A DNA stretch of 12,734 nucleotides from an uncultured Clostridia bacterium (GTDB taxonomy: Bacteria; Bacillota; Clostridia; UBA1381): NCBI GenBank assembly GCA_934454035.1, contig CAKSFY010000059.1, positions 1 through 12,734 of the forward strand, given 5' to 3'. The notes under the pieces were generated by a model. It saw only the letters and a program-made list of their open reading frames with translations. It ran no database searches and was not told where the DNA came from. Each line of letters begins with the position of its first letter. Positions within the stretch are counted from its first letter, which is position 1. Positions 1-6,322 of this stretch are shown here, piece after piece. The position numbers and the translations under genes are program-made.

Positions 1-96
1 ATACAGGAGGTTATTACAAATAAGGACGCAAATGTAGATGAATTGATTAAAAATGCAAGCAATGATTATCAGGTAAACCATTTGGACAAAATGTAA
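1..96 (+). CDS. C-terminal end of an unidentified protein, possibly sugar ABC-transporter substrate-binding protein
   Basis: An open frame enters from the left edge in frame 1 and ends at a TAA at 94-96, giving 31 visible residues. The tail contains NKDANVDELIKNAS and ends NHLDKM. A short helix with a 'xVDELIKxA' pattern at the extreme C terminus is typical of extracellular solute-binding proteins of sugar ABC transporters, and such a gene next to an RpiR regulator and a sugar catabolic unit would fit. That identification rests on a short tail only. A strong terminator begins 9 bases after the stop, so this gene is the last of its own transcription unit and is not co-transcribed with the genes to the right. 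Confidence 0.45.
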   Translation: MQEVITNKDANVDELIKNASNDYQVNHLDKM

Positions 97-104
97 AATA
101 TAGT

Positions 105-139
105 AAAAAGGCGGTGTATAAAAAGTACACCGCCTTTTT
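105..139. terminator. Bidirectional intrinsic terminator
   Basis: A 14-base perfect stem (105-118 with 126-139) closes a 7-base loop. The left arm begins with an A-run and the right arm ends in TTTTT, so it has a T-tract when read on either strand. It can stop transcription of the gene ending at 96 and of the minus-strand regulator ending at 202. Its 25-base core (110-134) differs by one base from the hairpin at 10266-10290. Confidence 0.9.
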
Positions 140-163
140 ACATCCCCTTAGGATAGGAAAAAA
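105..163 (+). repeat. Left copy of a direct repeat that brackets the catabolic gene cluster
   Basis: The 25-base hairpin core at 110-134 matches 10266-10290 at 24 of 25 positions (T119 versus C10275). After a variable spacer, GGATAGGAAAAAA at 151-163 is identical to 10299-10311. The spacer here carries TTTTTACATCCCCTT (135-149), which recurs exactly at 10529-10543, the right end of the structured element. The copies are in the same orientation about 10.16 kb apart and enclose the regulator and the whole operon. Confidence 0.8.
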
Positions 164-201
164 CAGAAATCCCCTCCGGTTCATAAAAATAGCCGGTTTC
201 A

Positions 202-1035
202 TCAGAATTTTTTGTTTTGCAATGCCTTTTCAGTCATTTTAACCGCTTCGGCAGAAATATCCTTATGATTAATTACATAATAGTAAACGGAGCTGATTAT
301 GGCAAGCTGCGAAATTCTTGAATTAAGTCCCAGAATAGAATACTGAGTTTCATTAGATGCCGTAAACAGCGCTATATCGCTAACCTTCACGATAGGTGAC
401 TTGCCTTTGTTTGTTATTGATATTGTTTTTGCGCCGCGTTCACGTGCAATTTTTAAGGCATCAACAATATCTTTGGAAGAGCCTGAATGTGATATACCGA
501 CGGCAACATCGCGGTTTGTTAGGTGTGATGCGGAAATTACCTGCATATGATTGTCTGAAAAAGCCGAGGCACGGCAGCCGGCACGCAGCAGCTTATGCTG
601 AAAATCAAGTGCAACGGCTGAAGAATTACCAAGCCCGTATATCATGATTTGATCGGCATTTAAGATTATATTCGCCGCTGAATCAAGATCGGATTTATTA
701 AGCGAATTTTTGGTAAGTTCCAATGAACAATATATATTATTGGAAACTTTATCAAATATATCGTAGCAAGAATCGGCAGCGGTTATCCCGTTTGTAAGTT
801 CGCTTGTGCCCTCTTCCCGTGATATTGAAATTTTCAGCTCCTGATATCCGCCGAAATCAAGTCTTTTTGCAAAGCGAACAATTGTCGCTTCACCGCAGCC
901 GCATTTTTCGGCAAGCTCGGTTATGGAAAGAGGAATAAGACCGTTCGGATTTTCAATAATCCATTCCGCTATTTTCTTTTCGGCTTTACCCATTTTCGGA
1001 TAAAGCATTTTTATCTTTAATATAGTTTGTTTCAT
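202..1035 (-). CDS. RpiR/MurR-family transcriptional regulator with SIS sugar-phosphate-binding domain
   Basis: This 277-residue protein has the standard length and two-domain layout of the RpiR family. Residues 1-75 form the HTH_6 DNA-binding domain, with the helix-turn-helix around SITELAEKCGCGEATIVRFA (residues 37-56). Residues about 118-245 form an SIS domain, with the glycine-rich MIYGLGNSS and the ISHSGSSKD loop (181-189) that contacts phosphosugars. SIS-domain regulators respond to phosphorylated sugar intermediates, usually as repressors. It is divergently transcribed from the operon at 1272, so it is the obvious local regulator. Three TGAAA-N4-TTTCA palindromes in the shared control region are its likely operators, one of them at its own transcription start. 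The ATG at 1035 is preceded by AAAGGA at a usable distance. The effector cannot be read from the sequence. Confidence 0.93.
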   Translation of the reverse strand: MKQTILKIKMLYPKMGKAEKKIAEWIIENPNGLIPLSITELAEKCGCGEATIVRFAKRLDFGGYQELKISISREEGTSELTNGITAADSCYDIFDKVSNNIYCSLELTKNSLNKSDLDSAANIILNADQIMIYGLGNSSAVALDFQHKLLRAGCRASAFSDNHMQVISASHLTNRDVAVGISHSGSSKDIVDALKIARERGAKTISITNKGKSPIVKVSDIALFTASNETQYSILGLNSRISQLAIISSVYYYVINHKDISAEAVKMTEKALQNKKF

Positions 1036-1057
1036 ACTGCGGTTTTCCTTTATTATG

Positions 1058-1071
1058 TGAAATTTTTTTCA
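1058..1071. promoter_or_regulatory. Putative RpiR operator site 1
   Basis: A perfect TGAAA-TTTT-TTTCA palindrome. It covers the position where transcription from the minus-strand regulator promoter should start (about 1070), which suggests autoregulation. It shares the TGAAA-N4-TTTCA form with the sites at 1143 and 1195. Assignment to the regulator is inference from position and symmetry. Confidence 0.55.
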
Positions 1072-1076
1072 TTTAT

Positions 1077-1105
1077 ATTATACTATGCATTATCCGTTTT
1101 GTCAA
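1077..1105 (-). promoter_or_regulatory. Sigma-A promoter of the RpiR regulator
   Basis: On the minus strand a perfect -35 box TTGACA (1105-1100) is followed after exactly 17 bases by a perfect -10 box TATAAT (1082-1077). The expected start is near 1070, about 35 bases upstream of the regulator's ATG. Confidence 0.85.
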
Positions 1106-1141
1106 ATTCTAAAAAAAATTTTATTTTTTAATAAAAATATA

Positions 1142-1170
1142 TTGAAAAAATTTTCATTATATGCTATAAT
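1142..1170 (+). promoter_or_regulatory. Sigma-A promoter of the catabolic operon
   Basis: The -35 box TTGAAA (1142-1147), a 17-base spacer and the -10 box TATAAT (1165-1170), preceded by an extended TG (TGCTATAAT), make a near-consensus promoter. Transcription should start near 1177, leaving a leader of about 95 bases before the ATG at 1272. The -35 box overlaps operator site 2, so binding there would block the polymerase. Confidence 0.85.
1143..1156. promoter_or_regulatory. Putative RpiR operator site 2, overlapping the operon -35 box
   Basis: TGAAA-AAAT-TTTCA, with symmetric half-sites identical to those at 1058-1071. It sits directly on the -35 hexamer of the operon promoter, the classic position for a repressor. 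Confidence 0.6.
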
Positions 1171-1194
1171 TATCACATAACATATATTGCAAAA

Positions 1195-1208
1195 CGAAAA
1201 TATTTTCA
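1195..1208. promoter_or_regulatory. Putative RpiR operator site 3, downstream of the operon start
   Basis: CGAAA-ATAT-TTTCA, one mismatch from the TGAAA-N4-TTTCA form, containing the perfect 12-base palindrome GAAAATATTTTC. It lies about 20-30 bases after the predicted start. Together with site 2 it brackets the promoter, which would allow a roadblock or looping by a tetrameric regulator. Confidence 0.5.
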
Positions 1209-1216
1209 AAAAGTGT

Positions 1217-1239
1217 GTCGGGTTAAATAAGAATCCGGC
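1217..1239 (+). other. Small hairpin in the operon leader
   Basis: GTCGGGTT (1217-1224) pairs with AATCCGGC (1232-1239) over 8 pairs, two of them G-U, with a 7-base loop. It lacks a T-tract and so is not a terminator. No riboswitch family is recognisable. It may simply protect the 5' end of the message. Confidence 0.35.
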
Positions 1240-1271
1240 AATGACAGAAAATAATCAGGAGGAGAAAAGTT

Positions 1272-2696
1272 ATGCAGTTAAACAGTTTTATGATGGATAT
1301 GATATTATCCGAGCTTGAGGATGCGGTCGGCAGAGAAAATTGCTCAACGCGTGAAATTGACAAGCTGACGCACGGTGTGGACTATTTCTGGCTTTCCAGA
1401 ATGTGGGCAGACCGCGGCGAAAGAATGCCGGAGGCGGATATAATCGTATCACCTAAGGACGCAAAGGAAACTTCGGCAGTTTTGAAAATTGCGAATTATT
1501 ACAAGATTCCCGTAACCACATGGGGCGGAGGAGGCGGCACACAAGGCGGCGCGCTTCCGGTATGCGGCGGAATATTACTTGATACAAAGCGTATGAACAA
1601 AATCTATGATGTAAATACCGACAGTATGTACATAGAGTGCGGAACAGGCTCGATATATAAGCATATTGAATGGGCGGCAAATGAAAAAGGATATGCGACC
1701 ATGCACTATCCCTCATCATTGACATGTTCGACGGTAGGCGGATTCCTGGCACACCGCGGAATCGGCGTATCATCCACCAAATACGGAAAAATTGATGATA
1801 TGGTTCTCGGTATGGAGGTTGTTTTGCCGAACGGCGATATCATCAATACTTCACCTGCGCCGAAACATGCGGCAGGTCCTGACCTTAATCAGATTTTTAT
1901 CGGTTCGGAGGGTACTCTCGGCGTTATGACAAAGGCACAGATGCGTATATATGACCAGCCGGAGTCAAGACAGTTCCGCGGATTTCTGTTCCAGAACATG
2001 ACCGATGCATTCCATGCCGGAAAAGAGCTTTTGCAAAAGTTTAAGCCGTCGGTAATGCGTCTTTATGATGAGGCGGAGACATCAACACTTATTAAGAAAA
2101 TTGTCGGCGTTGAAAAGAAAGGCGCATTTATGAATGTAGCCATTGAGGGAGTCAAAGAAATTGTTGATGCGGAACATAAGATTATGATGGACACCTTCAA
2201 AAAGTACAATGCCGAGGACTTGGGGTCGGAGTACGGCGAAAAATGGTGGAAAGAAAAGATTACGTTCTTCTATCCGGGCAATATGATGGATCTGCCGCAG
2301 ATGTTCGGCACAATGGATACTATTGCACCGTACGATAAGATTGAAAAGATATATTGGGCAATGAAAGAAGCAATCGAAACAAACTTCCCGATGGCTCGCT
2401 TTATAGCACATTTTTCACATTGGTATGAATGGGGCTGCATGGTTTATGACCGATTTATAGTAGATGAAGTTCCGCAGGATCCGCATGAGGCTTTAAGACT
2501 TCACAATGCAATATGGAGCTGCGGTGTGCGTACCGCACTTGCAAACGGCGGTGTTGTAAATGACCACCACGGTGTGGGTATAAAGCTCGGCAGACTTATG
2601 AAAGAGCAATACGGACCGGCAATGCAGGTATTTGAGGGGCTTAAAAAACAGCTTGACCCGAACGGTATTATGAATCCGTTTAAGCTTGGACTTTAG
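1272..2696 (+). CDS. FAD-binding oxidoreductase, GlcD / alkyl-DHAP-synthase-like (VAO/PCMH fold)
   Basis: This 474-residue protein has the usual length of the glycolate-oxidase GlcD/AGPS superfamily. The N-terminal PCMH FAD domain (about residues 50-230) carries the glycine-rich TWGGGGGTQGG and the GSEGTLGVMTKA signature. The C-terminal FAD-oxidase domain ends with a DHHGVG motif (H432, H433) and LDPNGIMNPFKLGL, which packs on FAD. The double-histidine and the HFSHWYEWG stretch look closer to the AGPS branch than to GlcD, where one expects GEHGVG. Such enzymes oxidise alpha-hydroxy acids or related carbinols and pass electrons on. The ATG follows AGGAGGAG. The next gene, an Fe-S protein 11 bases downstream, and the ETF fusion at 7813 are its likely redox partners. 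The substrate is unknown; D-lactate, glycolate or a sugar acid are options. Confidence 0.88.
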   Translation: MQLNSFMMDMILSELEDAVGRENCSTREIDKLTHGVDYFWLSRMWADRGERMPEADIIVSPKDAKETSAVLKIANYYKIPVTTWGGGGGTQGGALPVCGGILLDTKRMNKIYDVNTDSMYIECGTGSIYKHIEWAANEKGYATMHYPSSLTCSTVGGFLAHRGIGVSSTKYGKIDDMVLGMEVVLPNGDIINTSPAPKHAAGPDLNQIFIGSEGTLGVMTKAQMRIYDQPESRQFRGFLFQNMTDAFHAGKELLQKFKPSVMRLYDEAETSTLIKKIVGVEKKGAFMNVAIEGVKEIVDAEHKIMMDTFKKYNAEDLGSEYGEKWWKEKITFFYPGNMMDLPQMFGTMDTIAPYDKIEKIYWAMKEAIETNFPMARFIAHFSHWYEWGCMVYDRFIVDEVPQDPHEALRLHNAIWSCGVRTALANGGVVNDHHGVGIKLGRLMKEQYGPAMQVFEGLKKQLDPNGIMNPFKLGL

Positions 2697-2707
2697 GAGG
2701 TAGAACA

Positions 2708-3802
2708 ATGCTGATATCACAAAAAAGTAAAGAAATTATTGACAGCTGCCGCTTTTGCTGGATGTGCCGTCACATTTGTCCGATAGGCAATGTAACGGGA
2801 CAGGAGAGAAATACCGCGCGTGCAAGAATGCTTGCGCTTTCACTTGTTGAAAGAGGTGCGGAACCGTTATCCGGTGTGGCGGACAATATTTATGAATGTG
2901 CTCTTTGCGGAGCATGCACAAAGGAGTGCGTGACAGGTTGGGATCCGGTAACGGCGGTAAAGGAAGTAAGAACGGAACTTGCCATGAATGGTGAAACGCC
3001 GGATTACATAGTAAAACTGATTGAAAATATACAGGAATACGGAAATGTATATGCCGAAGTGAATGTTTCGGCAACACTTGCATCTGAAATCGATAAACTG
3101 CCTAAGGAAGCGGATACCGTGCTTTTCCTGGGACGTGACGCGATTTATAAGAGTCCAGAGTCTGCTCTTAACGCAATAAAGCTTTTGAAAAAAGCGGGTA
3201 TCGGCTTTACGGTGCTCAAAGATGAACCGGACAATGGTTATGCAATGGAATTTCTGACCGGGAAAACCGCAGAATCGAAAGAAATTGCGGAAAATTGTGC
3301 AAAGACACTGAATTTTAAGACCGTTGTCTGCTATGACCCGGCTGACGCAAAAATATTTATGCGTGAGTATAAGGAATGGGGAGTAAAGCTTTCGGCTAAG
3401 ATTGTCACTTTTACGGCATTTATTGCAGAACTGATTAAAAGCGGAGCTTTGAAAACGAAGGCGTCGGACAGAACATATACAGTTCAGGATTCCGCACTCC
3501 TTGCAAGAGATTTGGAAGAAACGGACGCGGTAAGAGCAATTATTTCGGCTTGCGGAAAATCTCGTGAAATGTTGTGTTTCGGTAAGGATACTATTCTTGC
3601 AGGCAATCTTATTATGAATGAATATATGCCGAAAGTCATGAAAGAAGTTGCCGAAGCACGCTGGATTAACGCAAAAAATATGGGTGCCGGAATTCTTGTA
3701 ACCGAAAATCCGGCAGAATATGAACTGTTGAAATCGGTGAAACCGGCGGACATGGAACTTATGACGATTGAGGAGGTTGTGCTGAAATGCTTACAGGATT
3801 AA
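2708..3802 (+). CDS. Fe-S electron-transfer subunit, GlcF-like, with degenerate CCG domains
   Basis: A 364-residue protein. Near the N terminus are two ferredoxin-type 4Fe-4S motifs: C14, C17, C20, C24-P and C64, C67, C70, C74, each in CxxCxxCxxxC form. The remaining 280 residues resemble the two CCG (DUF224) domains of GlcF, LldE and HdrB-like proteins in layout, but the characteristic cysteines are gone. The place of the first CCG reads DEPDNGYAMEF, and the HDPCxLxR-like place of the second reads VQDSALLAR. It probably relays electrons between the preceding FAD oxidase and the ETF-like protein in the same operon. Its AGGAGG overlaps the stop codon of the preceding gene, implying translational coupling. 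The last 16 bases overlap the next gene. The electron-transfer role is confident; the partners are inferred. Confidence 0.85.
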   Translation: MLISQKSKEIIDSCRFCWMCRHICPIGNVTGQERNTARARMLALSLVERGAEPLSGVADNIYECALCGACTKECVTGWDPVTAVKEVRTELAMNGETPDYIVKLIENIQEYGNVYAEVNVSATLASEIDKLPKEADTVLFLGRDAIYKSPESALNAIKLLKKAGIGFTVLKDEPDNGYAMEFLTGKTAESKEIAENCAKTLNFKTVVCYDPADAKIFMREYKEWGVKLSAKIVTFTAFIAELIKSGALKTKASDRTYTVQDSALLARDLEETDAVRAIISACGKSREMLCFGKDTILAGNLIMNEYMPKVMKEVAEARWINAKNMGAGILVTENPAEYELLKSVKPADMELMTIEEVVLKCLQD

Positions 3803-4614
3803 AGGAAGTTCTTGATATGGCGGAAAAAGGCGGATTTGCAATTCCTGCTTTTAACGTGTATAATATGGAAACCGTAATGGGAGTTATAAGAGCTGCCGAG
3901 GAGGCAAAGGCTCCGGTCATTATTCAAAGCTATTCAAGATTGTTCACGAATGAAGAGGGATATTTTGTATCGCCGATAGTTCTTGCAGCAGCGAAAAAGG
4001 CAAGCGTACCGGTATGCTTTCACTTGGACCACGGTGCCGGAATTACCGAGGTTACACGCGCGTTAAGATACGGAGCAAGTGGAATTATGATTGATAAATC
4101 TGCGCTTGAGCTTGATGAAAATATTAAACAAACAAAGAAGATCGCAGATATATGCAGTGCAGTGGATATTGCCGTAGAAGGCGAACTCGGACATGTCGGC
4201 AGTGTAAATGACAGTGAAATGCAGGAATTTACAAAAGCCGATGAAGCGGCAAGATTTGTTAAAGAAACCGGTGTATCGGCACTTGCAATACTTGTGGGTA
4301 CGGCTCACGGCAGATATAAGAAGGCTCCGAAACTTGCAATTGAGAGAATTGAGGAAATCCATAAATCCGTAAAGGCGCATCTTGTACTGCACGGCGGCAG
4401 CGGAGTGCCGGACGATCAGATTCGTGAGGCGGTTAAAGCCGGAATACGCAAGGTTAATTTCGGAACGGATGTATGTTATTCATTTCTTGATAAGGTTTTT
4501 GAAACATCACGGGATTTGGTGGCGATAGATTTGTTTATGAAAGATGCAATTGAGAGCGTAAAAGCGTTTGCACTCACGAAAATTGACCTTTTGGGAGCAA
4601 GGGACAGAGCATGA
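3787..4614 (+). CDS. Class II ketose-bisphosphate aldolase (FbaA/GatY/IolJ family)
   Basis: A 275-residue zinc aldolase with all expected active-site elements: FHLDHG with catalytic D81 and zinc ligand H82, EGELGHVG (about 131-138), VGTAHG with H174, and LHGGSG with H202. NFGTDV near residue 228 is the phosphate-binding strand. Class II aldolases of this type cleave ketose 1,6-bisphosphates or 2-deoxy-5-keto-gluconate 6-phosphate (IolJ) to DHAP plus an aldehyde. Its place just before a PfkB kinase and IolB favours an IolJ-like role, giving DHAP and malonic semialdehyde, but GatY/KbaY-type and FBP-type specificities cannot be separated by eye. AGGAGG at 3771-3776 lies inside the upstream gene, with a 16-base overlap. 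It shares an ATGA overlap with the next gene, so all three are translationally linked. Confidence 0.92.
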   Translation: MLTGLKEVLDMAEKGGFAIPAFNVYNMETVMGVIRAAEEAKAPVIIQSYSRLFTNEEGYFVSPIVLAAAKKASVPVCFHLDHGAGITEVTRALRYGASGIMIDKSALELDENIKQTKKIADICSAVDIAVEGELGHVGSVNDSEMQEFTKADEAARFVKETGVSALAILVGTAHGRYKKAPKLAIERIEEIHKSVKAHLVLHGGSGVPDDQIREAVKAGIRKVNFGTDVCYSFLDKVFETSRDLVAIDLFMKDAIESVKAFALTKIDLLGARDRA

Positions 4615-5519
4615 TAGTAGGAATAGGAGCAAATGTTTACGATACGCTGATAACTCTTTCGGATTTTCCGAAAGAGGATACAAAAATGCGTGCCGAGGGT
4701 GTAAAGGTGAGCGGAGGCGGACCGTGTGCGACGGGACTTTGCGCGGCGGCAAGGCTTGGTGCGGACGCTGCATTTATCGGTACGCTTTCGGACGATATGT
4801 GCGGAAAATTTTTAATGTCGGATATGGCAAAATTCGGATTGAATAACAGTCTTGTCAATATTGCCGGAGGCTATTCGGCATTTACATCGTGCATATGGCT
4901 TAATAAAAAAAATGCGACGCGTACATGCGTTTTCGATAAAGGGAACATTCCGCCGCTTGAACTTACAGAGGAGCAGAAACATGCAATTGCTTGTGCTGAC
5001 ATTCTTATGGTTGACGGAAATGAACTCGGTGCGGCAATAGACGGTGCAAAAACCGCAAAAGCAAACGGTACAAAGGTTTTGTATGACGCAGGCGGACTGT
5101 ATGACGGAGTGGAAAGGCTGCTTCCTTGGACGGATATTTTGATTCCGTCCGCTGAATTTGCTATGGGTCATACAAATACCAAAGATATTGAAACGGCGGC
5201 AAAGGCAATGTTTAAAAAATATATGCCTGAAATTGTTGTCGTTACCGACGGAAAAAACGGCGGAGTAATGTATGACGGAAACGAAGTATGGCATTATCCG
5301 GCATTTTCGGTTAAAGCAGTTGATTCAAACGGTGCAGGTGATGTGTTTCACGGCGCGTTTGCTTTTGGCGTGCAGATGTGCTATAATTATAAAAAATGCT
5401 GCATTTTTGCAAGCGCGGTATCGGCTCTTAAATGTACGGGTGTAGGCGCGAGAGAAAGTGTGCCGTCTTTTGAAGAAGTGATTGAATTTTTAAAGGAGCG
5501 TGGAATTGATGAACTATAA
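4611..5519 (+). CDS. PfkB-family (ribokinase-like) carbohydrate kinase, candidate IolC-type
   Basis: This 302-residue protein has the length and motifs of the PfkB/ribokinase family. The substrate-side glycine motif is SGGGPCATGLCAAARLG (residues 33-49), and the C-terminal signature VDSNGAGDVFHGAFAFG carries the anion hole GAGD with catalytic base D244. It phosphorylates a sugar or sugar acid with ATP. Between a class II aldolase and IolB, the simplest role is phosphorylation of 2-deoxy-5-keto-gluconate (IolC reaction). Sugar kinases in this family, such as KdgK or sulfofructose kinase, have similar motifs, so specificity is open. It overlaps the aldolase gene by four bases (ATGA) and the next gene by 11, the tightest coupling in the operon. 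Confidence 0.9.
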   Translation: MIVGIGANVYDTLITLSDFPKEDTKMRAEGVKVSGGGPCATGLCAAARLGADAAFIGTLSDDMCGKFLMSDMAKFGLNNSLVNIAGGYSAFTSCIWLNKKNATRTCVFDKGNIPPLELTEEQKHAIACADILMVDGNELGAAIDGAKTAKANGTKVLYDAGGLYDGVERLLPWTDILIPSAEFAMGHTNTKDIETAAKAMFKKYMPEIVVVTDGKNGGVMYDGNEVWHYPAFSVKAVDSNGAGDVFHGAFAFGVQMCYNYKKCCIFASAVSALKCTGVGARESVPSFEEVIEFLKERGIDEL

Positions 5520-6297
5520 AAGGACATGGAATAAAAAATTCGGCAAGTCCGAAATCTATAAACGTGAGGGGAGCGCTTGTCAAAAGGTTGAAATTGATAT
5601 GCTGCGTCTTGCCGATGGTGAGACAAAATCATACCGCGAAACGGATAAGGAATACGCGCTTGTTATTCTCGGCGGAAAATGCGATGTTAAGGGCGAAAAT
5701 TTCGGATTTTCGGACGCCGGCAAAAGAAAAGATGTTTTCGGCGGTGCGGCAACCTGTATTTATGTGCCTGCAAATACTCCTTTTTCCGTAACTGCAAAAG
5801 GTGAAGTACAAATTTGCGTTTCAAAATCACCGTGCAGCGAAACCTTTGAACCGGCAATTATAAACCCGGAGGACGTTGTTATCAAAAACCTCGGCAAACC
5901 CGGCTGGGAACGTGAGGCTCATTTTATCCTTGACGAAAGGGTTAAGTCAAAAATGCTGTATATAGGCGAGGCTTTTGTAAAGGGCGGTCAATGGGCAAGC
6001 TATCCGCCGCATAAGCATGACGATGACAATATGCCTACAGAAGCGGAAACGGAAGAAATTTATTATTATGAGTTCAAAAAGCCGCAGGGCTTCGGTATTC
6101 AGCGTGTTTACACAATGGAGGGAGACGTTGATGAAACCTATGTCGTAAAAAGCGGTGACTTCGTGGAAATTCCGCGCGGTTATCACCCGTTCCATGCCGC
6201 ACCGGGATATGATAATTATTATTTGTGGATTATGGCAGGCAAAGACAGAGGTTTTTATATGACGACCGATGAGGAACACGCCTGGCTGAATAAATAA
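5509..6297 (+). CDS. iolB: 5-deoxy-glucuronate isomerase (IolB)
   Basis: A 262-residue bicupin of the IolB/KduI family, close to the usual length of about 270. The C-terminal cupin shows the metal-binding set: H168 and H170 in YPPHKHDDDN, E183 in EEIYYY, and H226 in RGYHPFHAAPGYDNYY. This stretch matches IolB as I know it and differs from KduI. IolB converts 5-deoxy-D-glucuronate to 2-deoxy-5-keto-D-gluconate, the substrate of an IolC-type kinase such as the one just upstream. I place the start at the ATG at 5509, 10 bases after GGAG (5495-5498). A GTG at 5500 in the same frame sits only one base after that Shine-Dalgarno and is unlikely. No IolG, IolE or IolD is encoded in the window, so the source of its substrate is unexplained. 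Confidence 0.9.
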   Translation: MNYKRTWNKKFGKSEIYKREGSACQKVEIDMLRLADGETKSYRETDKEYALVILGGKCDVKGENFGFSDAGKRKDVFGGAATCIYVPANTPFSVTAKGEVQICVSKSPCSETFEPAIINPEDVVIKNLGKPGWEREAHFILDERVKSKMLYIGEAFVKGGQWASYPPHKHDDDNMPTEAETEEIYYYEFKKPQGFGIQRVYTMEGDVDETYVVKSGDFVEIPRGYHPFHAAPGYDNYYLWIMAGKDRGFYMTTDEEHAWLNK

Positions 6298-6322
6298 TTT
6301 TTTGAATATTTAGGAGACGTTT

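Noticed and set aside
1180..1205. Possible catabolite-repression (cre) site near TGCAAAACGAAAA
   Set aside because: The spacing between the TG and the central CG is off by one and the right half lacks the CA; the sequence is better explained by operator site 3.
4812..5294. 160-codon minus-strand open frame inside the PfkB gene
   Set aside because: It lies wholly within a confidently identified kinase gene, has no start context, and its residues reflect the complementary strand of that gene.
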